From Aquimonas sp. (lineage in GTDB: Bacteria > Pseudomonadota > Gammaproteobacteria > Xanthomonadales > Xanthomonadaceae), in assembly GCA_022241605.1 (NCBI GenBank), contig JAKOMQ010000003.1, positions 19,655 through 83,654 on the forward strand: a DNA stretch of 64,000 bases, read 5' to 3'. The position numbers and the translations under genes are program-made. The notes under the pieces are model-generated. The model saw only the letters and a program-made list of their open reading frames with translations. It did no database searches and had not been told where the DNA came from. Each line of letters begins with the position of its first letter. Positions within the stretch are counted from its first letter, which is position 1. Below are positions 1-9,364 of the stretch, one piece after another.

Positions 1-132
1 TAACCTCAAGACGCTTCTGCTCGACGCCTCAATGGCGCGTGGCGAGAAGATCCCAAAAGCTGTTACGTCCCCCCCATGTGAGACGGCGCGACCGATCAGG
101 AGAAATCCCTCGGCACGCGACACTCCACCGTC
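1..132. other. Upstream flank of 5S rRNA, probably 23S-5S spacer
   Basis: This stretch precedes the 5S gene and carries no convincing coding frame. Its position suggests the spacer between 23S and 5S rRNA in an rRNA operon. I could not recognise the conserved 3' end of 23S within it, so the 23S gene probably ends before the window starts. Confidence 0.4.
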
Positions 133-250
133 TCCCTGGCGACCATAGCGCTGTGGAACCACCCGATCCCATCCCGAACTCGGAAGTGAAACGCAGCTGC
201 GCCGATGGTAGTGTGGCATTTGCCATGTGAGAGTAGGTCATCGCCAGGGC
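133..250 (+). rRNA. rrf: 5S ribosomal RNA
   Basis: The sequence aligns by eye with bacterial 5S rRNA over its full length of about 118 nt. Visible hallmarks are CCTGGCGACCATAGCG near the 5' end, CCGAACTCGGAAGTGAAACG in the middle, GCCGATGGTAGTGTGG, and GAGAGTAGG near the 3' end. The 5' CCTGGCG pairs with the 3' CGCCAGG to close helix I, which sets the boundaries to within about two bases. It is the last gene of an rRNA operon and is followed directly by a strong terminator. Confidence 0.95.
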
Positions 251-258
251 CTTATACC

Positions 259-292
259 AAAGGGCCGATCCTCAGGGATCGGCCCTTTTTCT
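259..292 (+). terminator. Rho-independent terminator of the rRNA operon
   Basis: A near-perfect stem AAGGGCCGATCC / GGATCGGCCCTT with a TCAG loop is followed by a T-rich tail. It lies about ten bases after the 5S rRNA, where an rRNA operon terminator is expected. Confidence 0.9.
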
Positions 293-341
293 TTGGTTCT
301 CCAGCGCGACAGAGAAATCATTCGGCACAGTTCCTCACGTC

Positions 342-1256
342 ATGATCCACGAGTCCAAAACTATTGCCATAGTCGGCGCTGGCTTGACCGCTGCCGCGCT
401 GAGCCGGTTGCTGCGCGCTGGGCGCCACCCCGTGCTGGTGTTCGAAAAAGCCCGCGGCCCGGGCGGACGTCTGAGCACTCGAAAGACCGCTCATGGCCGC
501 TACAACCACGGAGCAGCCGGTTTAACCGGCGCAGAGCTGGCATCGGTACACCCCGTGTTGAGCGCGCACTGGCCCCGATCTGACGGCAATCCGTTCGCCA
601 TGCCCTCAAACGAATGCGTGCGTGCGCTGCTGGGCGATGCCTCTGTCGTCTATACGGCCCAAGTCGCGCGGCTGACGCGTGGCCACAGCGGCTGGAACCT
701 CAGCGCTTCTGATGGGTCAGTACTTGGACAGGCTTCAACCCTGCTGCTGACAGCACCAGCCCCGCAGTCAGCTGACCTGCTGCAGGAAGTCTTGCCGAGC
801 TGGGCCAACCAATTGCGCCAGGCCCACATGGAGCCCAGCTGGGTTGTGATGGTGAAAGCCTCGCTGCCGACGATGCAGGACCTGACTGACTCCGCTCCAA
901 CAGGGCGGTGGCACAGGCGTAAGCCTTTGCTTGGGCATCCAGATTGCTACGTGTTCGAAGCAGACCGGACATGGGCTCATCAGCATCTCGAAGAAGATCC
1001 ACGAGACATCATCGCGGACTGCCTTGGCCACCTTGGGCTTGGCAGCGAGCAGATTGAAGAAGCGACAGCGCATCGGTGGCGCTACGCACGCTGTGTCAGT
1101 CCACTCGCCTCCAGTCATTTCTGGGATCCGGAAACGCGGATCGGGGTCGCGGGTGATGCCTTCGCCGGAGAGGTCTCGCAGCAGGGCATCCTCAGAGCCC
1201 TGCACTCCGCGGCTGAACTCGCCAGCGCTGTCCTTGAAGGCACGCACTGCAGCTGA
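342..1256 (+). CDS. Renalase-like FAD/NAD(P)-dependent oxidoreductase
   Basis: This 304-residue protein opens with a dinucleotide-binding fold: the GAGLTAAALSRLL segment near residues 12-24, then VFEKARGPGGR and STRK near residues 34-48. That pattern is typical of renalase-like and amine-oxidase-like flavoproteins. A C-terminal GVAGDAF segment near residue 267 matches the FAD-binding GD motif of the family. Substrate cannot be read from sequence; bacterial renalase-like proteins are proposed to oxidise reduced nicotinamide isomers or amines. No signal peptide is visible, so it should be cytoplasmic. It is the first gene after the rRNA operon terminator and is followed on the same strand by the ychJ-like gene. 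Confidence 0.8.
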   Translation: MIHESKTIAIVGAGLTAAALSRLLRAGRHPVLVFEKARGPGGRLSTRKTAHGRYNHGAAGLTGAELASVHPVLSAHWPRSDGNPFAMPSNECVRALLGDASVVYTAQVARLTRGHSGWNLSASDGSVLGQASTLLLTAPAPQSADLLQEVLPSWANQLRQAHMEPSWVVMVKASLPTMQDLTDSAPTGRWHRRKPLLGHPDCYVFEADRTWAHQHLEEDPRDIIADCLGHLGLGSEQIEEATAHRWRYARCVSPLASSHFWDPETRIGVAGDAFAGEVSQQGILRALHSAAELASAVLEGTHCS

Positions 1257-1329
1257 GCTGCCGTAAGGTCTTGCGAAAACGTTGCTGCAACCCCACATTT
1301 CTGCATCCTGAGACCGCAGCCAAGAACTC

Positions 1330-1782
1330 ATGCTCAACGACTCCAGCAACGCCCCTGCAGGCGCACAGGCCACCGCCTCCCACTGGACTGGGACGCATCT
1401 CTGCCCATGTGGTACCGGCAAGGCCTACGCCGAATGCTGCGGCCCCCATCATGCCGGTCAAGCCGCGGGGCACCCTGAAGCGCTGATGCGCGCTCGCTAC
1501 AGTGCCTATGTCCGCAAGCTGTCCGATTATCTGCTGGCCACCTGGCACCCCAGCACCCGACCGCCCAGCCTTGACCTTGCGGATCGACCGGGGCTGCGCA
1601 CCCATTGGCTTGGATTGCAGGTCATCTCTCAACGCACTATCGACACCCAACGCGCTGAAGTCGCGTTCATCGCCCGTGTCCGCGTCGGCGGTGGGCCAGC
1701 GCAACGATTGGCAGAACGTAGCCGATTCCTCAAGGAAGACGGCTGCTGGTACTACGTCGACGGCGAAATCGGCCCCAAGTAA
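1330..1782 (+). CDS. YchJ-family protein with SEC-C motif (UPF0225)
   Basis: The 150-residue product has an N-terminal SEC-C zinc motif, with cysteines at 25, 27, 36 and 37 ([15 protein letters not shown]). It continues with the YchJ hallmark [11 protein letters not shown] and an NTF2-like C-terminal half ending in WYYVDGE. Length and motifs fit the YchJ/UPF0225 family, whose function is not established. The SEC-C zinc motif is known from the SecA C-terminus. The gene ends 9 bp before dinG, so the two may be cotranscribed. Confidence 0.88.
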   Translation: MLNDSSNAPAGAQATASHWTGTHLCPCGTGKAYAECCGPHHAGQAAGHPEALMRARYSAYVRKLSDYLLATWHPSTRPPSLDLADRPGLRTHWLGLQVISQRTIDTQRAEVAFIARVRVGGGPAQRLAERSRFLKEDGCWYYVDGEIGPK

Positions 1783-1791
1783 CACGCACCC

Positions 1792-3945
1792 ATGGGCGAG
1801 ACGCCCGGGCCAGAGGAGTTGAATGACGCGCAGCGCGACGCTGTTCGTGCTGTTCATGCGCGGGTGCGCGCTGCCCTGCCCGGTTTCAAGACGCGTGCCG
1901 CGCAGCTGCATATGGTGGCCGCGGTGGCGCGTGCGTTTGCAGTGCGCGGCGGAGTCGCCGCCATTGAAGCGCCGACCGGTACAGGCAAGTCGATCGCCTA
2001 CCTGATTGCTGCGGTTCCCCTGGCGCAGGCCTTGGGCAAGCGTCTGGTGCTGAGCACCGCAACGGTTGCTCTCCAGGAGCAGTTGCTGCACCGCGACCTG
2101 CCCGCTTTTTTGACGGCAGCTGGCCTGGATCTGCCTATCGAGCTGGCAAAAGGTCGACAGCGCTACGCGTGCACCCGCAACCTATTCGAACTCATCGGCA
2201 GCCCGGATGCGCCGCCGCAGGGTGGGTTCGAGTTCGGCGAAGCTGAGCCCCAACAGGGCAGTTGGCCACGCGCGCCACGCGCAGGCGAAGTTGATCAGGT
2301 GCGACACCTGCTGGAGTCCCTGCAGAACGGCCAGTGGAATGGCGATCTGGACCGCAGCCCGATCAACATCGCCGAAGAGACACGCCCTTTGCTGAGCACT
2401 AGCGCAGGGGGATGCAGCAATCGGCGCTGCCCACATATCACCCAATGTGCCTTCGTCCAGGCGCGTAATCGCCTGCAGACGGCTCCGATCGTGATCGCGA
2501 ACCACGACCTCGTTCTGGCCGATCTCTCCCTCGGTCGGGATGAGGAAGGCTCGGGCGGCGTTCTCCTGCCAGCGCCTGCAGATACCCTCTACGTCTTCGA
2601 CGAAGCCCACCATCTCGCATCAAAAGCCATCGAACGCGGCAGCGGCACGCTTGCCCTGAGCGATGCGCGACGAAAACTGCCGCGGCTCGCGGCCAGCCTG
2701 CGTGCGGTCTATCTGGCCGATGCTCGCGAACGCATTGGCCGCTTGCGCAGCGAAGAACTCGACGCCCTGCTCGACGCGCTCCAGGAGTCGCTGGACGCCT
2801 TGGCACGGGACATCGAAACGCGCTGGACTCCCACTGCTGCCGCAGAACGGCCGGAAGACGCGCGCTGGCTGGCGCCTTTAGGCGAACTCCCACAGCACTG
2901 GGTAGATCTTGCCGCCGAGCTTGCCACCCACAACGCGAAACTGTTGCGTTGGGCCCCAGCGGGAATCAAGGCGGTGCTCGAATCCGAGCTTGCTCCCGAT
3001 CGCCGTGAGCGCCTCGCGCGCGAACTGGGCCTTGCCACCGAGCGCCTGCAGTCGCAGCAGGATCTGTTTGAACTCTGGGCTCGCCCCGACCCCGACGGCC
3101 AACCGCCGCATGCACGCTGGATCGAACCGGCAGCCGATGCTACCCCCGTGCTGCGCGCCTCTGCCGTTTCCGCGGCCGCCGTGCTGAAGCGTCTGCTCTG
3201 GCAGCAAGCCTCGGGCGTCGTGCTCACCTCGGCCACGCTCAGCCTCGGCGGAGATTTCCGCGCCTTTGCCTCCGAAGTAGGCATGCCCCAGCACGCCGAG
3301 GCCGTGAGCCTGCCGTCGCCCTTCGACCTCAGCGCGCAAGCCACTCTCGAACTGCCTCGGCTGGCCGTGCTGCCGGATCAAGGCCAGGCCTATGCGAACG
3401 CAGTGGCCGCCTGGCTCGATACCGATCTGCAGTGGGATGCCGCCAACCTCGTGCTGTTCACCTCGCGCCAGAAGCTTGAGCAGACCCTCGCCGCGCTGCC
3501 GGCAAACCGACGCGAGCGGGTCCTCGCCCAGGGTGCGCAGTCCAAATCACGCCTGCTCGAGGCCCACGCCAACGCGGTGGCTGCCGGCCAAGGAAGCACC
3601 CTGTTCGGTCTGGCCAGCTTTGGCGAAGGGCTTGACCTCCCGGGGCGGCTTTGCGAAACCGTCGTGATTACCCAGCTGCCTTTCGCGGTTCCCACCGATC
3701 CGGTTGGCGCCACCTACAGCGCATGGCTTGAAACACGTGGCCGCAACCCTTTCCTCGAAGTCACGGTGCCGCAGGCCACGCGCACCCTCGTCCAGTACTG
3801 CGGACGCCTGGTGCGCAGCGAAGCGGATCGCGGGCGGGTCGTCATCCTCGACCGCAGGATCCTCGAAAAGCAGTACGGGGCGCGAATGTTGCGTGCCCTG
3901 CCGCCGTTCAGACGAAGCGAGCGCAACCCAGCAGCCCGAAGCTGA
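1792..3945 (+). CDS. dinG: ATP-dependent DNA helicase DinG
   Basis: The 717-residue product is a superfamily 2 helicase of the DinG/XPD type. Walker A is APTGTGKS at residues 60-67 and the DEAH box is at 270-273. Four cysteines at 127, 208, 213 and 219 fit the iron-sulfur cluster of this group. The C-terminal helicase motifs include the SFGEGLDLPG and QYCGRLVRS segments. DinG is a 5'-3' helicase that resolves R-loops and other structures during replication and repair. Length matches the family. The ATG start follows the ychJ-like gene by 9 bp. Confidence 0.93.
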   Translation: MGETPGPEELNDAQRDAVRAVHARVRAALPGFKTRAAQLHMVAAVARAFAVRGGVAAIEAPTGTGKSIAYLIAAVPLAQALGKRLVLSTATVALQEQLLHRDLPAFLTAAGLDLPIELAKGRQRYACTRNLFELIGSPDAPPQGGFEFGEAEPQQGSWPRAPRAGEVDQVRHLLESLQNGQWNGDLDRSPINIAEETRPLLSTSAGGCSNRRCPHITQCAFVQARNRLQTAPIVIANHDLVLADLSLGRDEEGSGGVLLPAPADTLYVFDEAHHLASKAIERGSGTLALSDARRKLPRLAASLRAVYLADARERIGRLRSEELDALLDALQESLDALARDIETRWTPTAAAERPEDARWLAPLGELPQHWVDLAAELATHNAKLLRWAPAGIKAVLESELAPDRRERLARELGLATERLQSQQDLFELWARPDPDGQPPHARWIEPAADATPVLRASAVSAAAVLKRLLWQQASGVVLTSATLSLGGDFRAFASEVGMPQHAEAVSLPSPFDLSAQATLELPRLAVLPDQGQAYANAVAAWLDTDLQWDAANLVLFTSRQKLEQTLAALPANRRERVLAQGAQSKSRLLEAHANAVAAGQGSTLFGLASFGEGLDLPGRLCETVVITQLPFAVPTDPVGATYSAWLETRGRNPFLEVTVPQATRTLVQYCGRLVRSEADRGRVVILDRRILEKQYGARMLRALPPFRRSERNPAARS

Positions 3946-4120
3946 ACGCCGTCTGCTGGTTCTGGCGGCATGATGGACGCGCGTATTGGCCCCCGTGGCC
4001 CTGACTCGGGCATCAGGTGAACCTCACCGCCAGCGCCCATCCCAGCGTCAGCCCGGGCCGCTGGCGCCGATCTTGCAGGAGCTCAAGGGATCCGGGCTGA
4101 CCCGGCACAAAGGACATCCC

Positions 4121-7084
4121 ATGCCGAAGGGCGGGGCCCTACAAACGCAACCCGGGACGCTGCCCGGAAACCCAACGCCTGCTGCCAGCGCCGGCGATAC
4201 ACGTCTGCTGTCCGAGCTTCTGGACTGCAGCAGCGTCCAAGCCTTGGGCGATCTGATCGTCAGCAGCTGCTCTGAGCTTGGTCTGCAGGCGCGCGTGCTG
4301 CACAGCATGCGCTGGCCCGACGCCTTGACTGCCCGACCCGAGGCCCGGCCCGGTCAGATCCGTCTGCAGCTGGCCGAAGCCGCGCTCTCGGCCGCCGACG
4401 GCACGGCCCAGGATGCCTCGGGCAACGTCATGGCCCTGGCGCTGGCCACGCATGCGAGCGGGGCCGCCGCCGTGCTGCTGCTGGAGAACTGCGACAAGCA
4501 CGACCTGCCGCGGCTGCTGCAGCCCGAGCTTTCGCGCTTGCTGGCGCAGCGTTACGCGGAGTTGTTCGAGCAGCATGCATTGCTGGCGCAGATTGGCACC
4601 CTCGAGCACGCCGAACGCCTTCAGCGCGCACTCTTCGCAATCACCGACATCGCTGCCTCGGACCTTGACATGGCCGAGATGCTGCGCGGCCTGCACGGCA
4701 TCATCGGCAGCCTGATGTATGCCGAAAACCTTTACATCGTCGAATACGATCGCCAGTCCGAAAGCCTGCAGTTCCTCTACTTCCACGACCACAATGACGC
4801 CAGCATGGCGGTCGATCTGTACCGGCGGCGACCGCTGGAAAGCGTCGAGCACGGCCTGACCTGGCACGTCCTCCGCGGAGCCCTGCCCCTGCGCGGCAGC
4901 CTTGACGAAATCCGGCAGGTGGTACTGCACCGGGCGCCGCTGCGCAGCCAGGGCACGGCGGCCCACAACTGGCTCGGCGTACCCATGCTGGCCGACGGCG
5001 AAGTCCGCGGAATGATGGCGGTGCAGACCTACACCGAAGCCGTTCAGTTCACCGAGGCTGACCAGGCCCTGCTTGGGTTCGTCGCCTCGCACATCCTGAC
5101 CGCACTGGACCGTCGGCGCTCGCGCGCAGAGCTCGAAGCGCTGGTGGCCAGCCGCACACGCGAGCTCGCCGAGGCCAACCGCGTGCTGCAGGGCGAAGTC
5201 AGCGAACGCGAACGTGGCGAGCGGCTGCAGGCCGCGCTGTACCGGATCGCCGAGCTGTCGGGCCACGATGTCGGGCTGGAAGACTTCTGCGCCTCCGTGC
5301 ATGCCATCGTCGGACAGCTCATCGAGGCCCGCAACTTCTACATCGCCATGGTTTCCGACGACGGCGAAACCCTGAATTTTCCCTACTGCGCCGACGAGAC
5401 CCATAACACCGCCCGCCAGCGACCCATGGGCATGAGCATCACCGAGTATGTGATCCGGTCTGGCGCCCCCTTGCTTGCGGATCGGGAACAGCTCGACCGA
5501 TTGATCGCCGACGGCGTACTGGTGGTGCGTGGTTCCGCATCGGTGTCCTGGCTGGGCGTGCCCTTGATCGGTTCGGAGGGCGTGCTCGGCGCCGTGGTCG
5601 TCCAAAGCTACAGCGAGCACATCACCTACGGCGCCAATGATCAGAATCTGCTGTCTTTCGTCAGCTATCACATCGCAACCAGCCTCGAGCGGCGCCGTGC
5701 CGCCAGCACCCTGCGCGAGGCCAACGTGCAGCTCGAGCATCGCGTCGAGCAGCGCACCCGCGAGCTGCGCGAGCAGATCCGCGCGCGCGAGGCCATCCAG
5801 GCCCAGCTCGAACACCAGGTGCTGCATGACTCGCTGACCGGCCTGCCGAACCGCGGCTATCTGCGCGACCGGCTGGCGCGCGTGCTTGGCCGGGTGCGTC
5901 GTCATCCGGACCAACAGTTCGCCCTGCTCTATCTTGATGTCGACCGGTTCAAGGTCATCAACGACAGCCTCGGCCATTCGGCCGGTGATGAGGTGCTGAA
6001 GGAGGTCTCGCAGCGATTCCTCGCCTGCGTGCGCGAAAGCGATGTAGTCGCCCGCCTCGGTGGCGATGAGTTCGCCATCCTGCTCGAAGACATCGAGGGC
6101 GCAGATACGCCGATCCTCGTCGCGCAGCGCGTGATCGAAGCCTTGGCCGCGCCGATCCCGCTGCTGGACAGCACGGTGCAGCCTTCGGCCAGCATCGGCA
6201 TCGCCATCGGCAGCACCGACACGCCCAGTGGCGAAGACCTGCTGCGCGATGCCGACACGGCCATGTACCGCGCCAAGTCGGCTGGCCGAAATCGCTATCA
6301 ATTCTTCGAGCAGGGCCTTGATGCGGCCTCCAAGGTGCAACTGGCGCTCGAACTCGATTTGCGGCAGGCGCTCGCCGGCGAGGAGTTCGAGGCACATTTC
6401 CAGGACATCGTCGACCTCGCTTCCGCGGAGGTGGTCGGCTATGAGGCGCTGATGCGCTGGCGCCATCCACGCCGCGGGCTGCTGGGCCCGGCGGACTTCC
6501 TGCACGTGGCCGAAGACAGCGGCATGATCGAGGCCATCGACTGGCAGGTCTTCCGGCGCGCGTGCCGAGCGCTGGCGCGGATGCAGGCCGGAGCCGGTTT
6601 CGTCACCCTGAATGTTTCGGCACGGCACTTCGGCAGCGAGGGCTTTGCCAGTCGACTCGTGGAAATGATCGAGCAGTCCGGGCTGTCGCCCAGTCGTGTG
6701 CATATCGAATTGACCGAGGGCACCCTGCTGCGCAATCCGGAGCGCGTTCGCGCCGAGCTCGAACGCCTGCACGCGCGTGGCGTGCTGACCGCGCTGGATG
6801 ATTTCGGCACCGGCTACTCCTCGCTGAGCTACCTGCACCAGTTTCCCCTGCAGATGCTCAAGATCGATCGCGCCTTCGTCACCCCGCTGGAGTCCGGTGG
6901 CGCCGGCAGCGGTGAAGCCATCGTCTCCGCCATCCTCGCGATGTCGCGCTCGCTGGATCTCGAAGTGGTCGCCGAGGGCATCGAGACCGAGACCCAGCGG
7001 CAGCGCCTGCTGGAATTGGGCTGCCGACTCGGCCAGGGCTATTTGTTTGCCCGGCCACATCTGCCCGGCAGCCCGCCGATCTGA
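4121..7084 (+). CDS. GAF-GAF-GGDEF-EAL cyclic-di-GMP signalling protein
   Basis: The chosen ATG has an AAAGGA ribosome-binding site 6 bases upstream; the frame stays open further upstream to 3986 but without such a site. The 987-residue product has two similar GAF-like sensor modules (about 166-330 and 367-530), each followed by a coiled coil. A diguanylate cyclase domain has an intact GGDEF near residue 647 and a product-inhibition site RESD five residues before it. A phosphodiesterase domain follows, with an intact EAL signature near 774 plus DDFGTGYSS and LKIDRAF. Both catalytic halves therefore look competent, and which dominates cannot be told from sequence. No membrane segment is evident, so it is probably a cytoplasmic sensor. 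The ligand is unknown. Confidence 0.92.
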   Translation: MPKGGALQTQPGTLPGNPTPAASAGDTRLLSELLDCSSVQALGDLIVSSCSELGLQARVLHSMRWPDALTARPEARPGQIRLQLAEAALSAADGTAQDASGNVMALALATHASGAAAVLLLENCDKHDLPRLLQPELSRLLAQRYAELFEQHALLAQIGTLEHAERLQRALFAITDIAASDLDMAEMLRGLHGIIGSLMYAENLYIVEYDRQSESLQFLYFHDHNDASMAVDLYRRRPLESVEHGLTWHVLRGALPLRGSLDEIRQVVLHRAPLRSQGTAAHNWLGVPMLADGEVRGMMAVQTYTEAVQFTEADQALLGFVASHILTALDRRRSRAELEALVASRTRELAEANRVLQGEVSERERGERLQAALYRIAELSGHDVGLEDFCASVHAIVGQLIEARNFYIAMVSDDGETLNFPYCADETHNTARQRPMGMSITEYVIRSGAPLLADREQLDRLIADGVLVVRGSASVSWLGVPLIGSEGVLGAVVVQSYSEHITYGANDQNLLSFVSYHIATSLERRRAASTLREANVQLEHRVEQRTRELREQIRAREAIQAQLEHQVLHDSLTGLPNRGYLRDRLARVLGRVRRHPDQQFALLYLDVDRFKVINDSLGHSAGDEVLKEVSQRFLACVRESDVVARLGGDEFAILLEDIEGADTPILVAQRVIEALAAPIPLLDSTVQPSASIGIAIGSTDTPSGEDLLRDADTAMYRAKSAGRNRYQFFEQGLDAASKVQLALELDLRQALAGEEFEAHFQDIVDLASAEVVGYEALMRWRHPRRGLLGPADFLHVAEDSGMIEAIDWQVFRRACRALARMQAGAGFVTLNVSARHFGSEGFASRLVEMIEQSGLSPSRVHIELTEGTLLRNPERVRAELERLHARGVLTALDDFGTGYSSLSYLHQFPLQMLKIDRAFVTPLESGGAGSGEAIVSAILAMSRSLDLEVVAEGIETETQRQRLLELGCRLGQGYLFARPHLPGSPPI

Positions 7085-7167
7085 GCAGTGGCCCGACGCG
7101 CGTCCTCGCGCGCCGTTGAGGCCTGCGCTGCCACGCTCAAGTTCCAACCCTGACGACAGAGCTGCCA

Positions 7168-7938
7168 ATGCCCGTTCGTGATCTCCAATCGCGCGCCCAT
7201 GTCCTGTTGGCCGGCGCCAGCAGCGGCATCGGTTTGGCTGCCACCCGTCTGCTGCTGCAGGACGAACGCGTGACCCGCCTGCATGCCGTTGCGCGTCGCG
7301 CGGGGGAAAGCGAGGCGCTGGCCGAGCTGCGGGCACAGCATCCCGACCGTGTCTGCCTGCACTCGGTCGATCTTTGCGACCCCAAAGCCGTGGATCAACT
7401 GGTGGGGGAAGTCGGCGCCGTCTCCCCCACCCTTGATCTGCTGTTCAACACCTGCGGGCTCCTGCACGCGGACGGGATGGCGCCGGAAAAATCGCTGGCC
7501 CAGCTGCGGCTCGATGCCCTGCAGCGCAGCTTTGCCATCAATGCATTCGCGCCCATCCTGTTGGTGCAGGCCCTGCTGCCACTGCTACCGGCCAAGGCGC
7601 CGGCCGTCATCGCGACCCTGTCGGCGCGGGTCGGATCGATCGGCGACAACGCGCTCGGCGGCTGGTACAGCTACCGCGCCGCCAAGGCCGCACAGAATCA
7701 GCTGATGCGCACGCTGGCTGTTGAACTCAAACGCAGTCATCCGCGCGCCTGCGTGCTGCAGCTGCATCCGGGAACCGTGGAAACGCCGCTGTCCGCCCCA
7801 TTCAGTGCACGGGTGCCGGCGGGCAAACTGTTCAGCCCGGAGCATTCGGCCGCCCTGCTGCTGCAGCGCATCGCAGAGGCCAGCCCTGCCGACACTGGCC
7901 GCTTCCTTGGCTACGACGGCAGCGAGATCCCCTGGTAG
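7168..7938 (+). CDS. Short-chain dehydrogenase/reductase (SDR family)
   Basis: The 256-residue product has the SDR cofactor motif GASSGIG at residues 16-22 and the YxxxK catalytic pair at Tyr169 and Lys173, preceded by the LSARVGSIGDN serine region. Spacing and overall look resemble CsgA/C-factor-type SDRs, including the PGTVETPLS segment after the active site. It is a cytoplasmic NAD(P)-dependent oxidoreductase whose substrate cannot be inferred. It lies between the c-di-GMP gene and the lytic transglycosylase on the same strand, with no obvious functional tie. Confidence 0.88.
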   Translation: MPVRDLQSRAHVLLAGASSGIGLAATRLLLQDERVTRLHAVARRAGESEALAELRAQHPDRVCLHSVDLCDPKAVDQLVGEVGAVSPTLDLLFNTCGLLHADGMAPEKSLAQLRLDALQRSFAINAFAPILLVQALLPLLPAKAPAVIATLSARVGSIGDNALGGWYSYRAAKAAQNQLMRTLAVELKRSHPRACVLQLHPGTVETPLSAPFSARVPAGKLFSPEHSAALLLQRIAEASPADTGRFLGYDGSEIPW

Positions 7939-7993
7939 CGCCTTTGCCTGACGGGCTGGCAGGGGTTCAGGGCGGCGGTGGCATCGTGCCCGC

Positions 7994-9184
7994 ATGAGCC
8001 TGACCTCCCTGCTGTTCGCCCTGGCCGTGCAGACGCCGGCCATCCCGCTGCACACCTGCCTGCCCGAGCTGCGCCGCCGCGCTGCCTACAGCGGCCTGCC
8101 AGCGGCCCGCTTCGATGCCCTGATCGCTGGCCACGTGCCGGATGCAACCGTGCTGGCCCTGCTCGACGCCCAGCCCGAGTTCACCACCGCGGTCTGGGAT
8201 TACCTGGCCGCCCTGGTCGACGCCGAACGCGTCGAAGATGGCCGCGCGCGCCTGCGAGAAAACGCCGACCTGCTGCAGCGTATCGAGGCCGCCTACGGCG
8301 TGGACCCGGCCACTGTGGTCGCGGTCTGGGGCGTCGAGAGCGACTATGGCCGCAGCCGCGGCAGTCGGGTGCTGCAGGAATCGCTGTTGGCCCTGTCCTG
8401 CGCTGGTCGCCGCCAACCCTTCTTCCGCGGTGAGCTGATCGCGCTGCTCAAGCTGATCGACTCCGGTGACCTGCAGCCCAGCGCCGAAGTGCCCTTGACC
8501 GGCTCATGGGCGGGTGCCTTCGGCCAGACCCAGTTCATGCCCTCCACCTATGCCCGCATCGCTGTCGACTTCGACGGCGACGGCCGCCGCGACCTGGTCG
8601 ACAGCGTGGCCGATGCGCTGGCCTCCACCGCCCACTACCTGCAGCGCTCGAACTGGCGCAGCGGCCAGGCCTGGGGCATTGAGGTACAGCTGCCGCGCGG
8701 CCATCGCGGCAGCGCCAACCGCCGCGACACCGCGCCGCTGTCTGACTGGGCCGCGCGCGGCGTGCGACGGGTGGACGGCTCGCCCCTGGTGGCTTCTGAT
8801 CTGGCGGCCGATCGTCGCGCCGGCCTGCTGCTGCCGGCCGGCGTGGAGGGGCCCGCCTTCCTCGTGTTCCGTAACTTCGAGGCCCTGTTCAGCTACAACG
8901 CCTCGCAGAACTACGCGTTGGCCATCGGCCACCTGGCCGACCGCATCCGCGGCGGCAGTGAGTTCCATACGCCCTGGCCGACCGACGACCCCGGGCTCTC
9001 TCGCGCGCAGCGGCGTGAGCTGCAGGCCCTGCTGATCGCGCGGGGGCACGATATCGGCGAGATCGACGGCCGCCTGGGCCCGCGCTCGCGGGCGGGCATC
9101 AGCGCCGAGCAGGCGCGACTGGGCTGGACAGCCGATGGGCGGGCCGGGCAGCGCCTGCTGGAGTCGCTGCGCGAGGGCGGTTGA
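7994..9184 (+). CDS. Lytic murein transglycosylase, MltB type, with C-terminal peptidoglycan-binding domain
   Basis: The 396-residue product carries the MltB-family core: VWGVESDYG with probable catalytic Glu115, then the GSWAGAFGQTQFMPSTY block and the FDGDGRRDL block. The last 60 or so residues (LSRAQRRELQALLIARG and following) look like a PG_binding_1 domain. Such enzymes cleave the glycan backbone of peptidoglycan and leave 1,6-anhydro-muropeptides. The N-terminus is short and hydrophobic (SLTSLLFALAVQTPA), fitting a signal peptide for export to the periplasm, with no lipobox. It is the last gene of the forward run before a repeat-bearing gap. Confidence 0.92.
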   Translation: MSLTSLLFALAVQTPAIPLHTCLPELRRRAAYSGLPAARFDALIAGHVPDATVLALLDAQPEFTTAVWDYLAALVDAERVEDGRARLRENADLLQRIEAAYGVDPATVVAVWGVESDYGRSRGSRVLQESLLALSCAGRRQPFFRGELIALLKLIDSGDLQPSAEVPLTGSWAGAFGQTQFMPSTYARIAVDFDGDGRRDLVDSVADALASTAHYLQRSNWRSGQAWGIEVQLPRGHRGSANRRDTAPLSDWAARGVRRVDGSPLVASDLAADRRAGLLLPAGVEGPAFLVFRNFEALFSYNASQNYALAIGHLADRIRGGSEFHTPWPTDDPGLSRAQRRELQALLIARGHDIGEIDGRLGPRSRAGISAEQARLGWTADGRAGQRLLESLREGG

Positions 9185-9221
9185 GCTTGCGCGCCCACGC
9201 ACACCGCGTTTCCCTTCCAAT

Positions 9222-9355
9222 TCCATAGGGTGCGCCTTGGCGCACCATGTTGCGTCCATGCTCGCCGCGGTGGCTGTCCCTTGGGCGTCGATCACCAACA
9301 ACGACAGGGGCGAGCGTGCAGCGGGCGCCAGTGCGCCAAGGCGCAGCCTATGGAT
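9222..9355. repeat. MITE-like palindromic repeat, family 2, copy 1
   Basis: The ends form a terminal inverted repeat: CCATAGGGTGCGCC at the left matches the complement of the right end, with one mismatch over about 23 bases. Inside is a segment containing GCGAGCGTGCAGCGG that also occurs in the copies near 19.1 kb and 21.2 kb. It carries no coding frame and fills most of the gap between the lytic transglycosylase and the small membrane gene. Confidence 0.8.
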
Positions 9356-9364
9356 AATTCAGCA

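Noticed and set aside
4139-7336. Very long open frame on the minus strand opposite the GAF-GGDEF-EAL gene
   Set aside because: Its translation is low in recognisable motifs and is the complement of a well-supported gene; long antisense frames are expected at this GC content.
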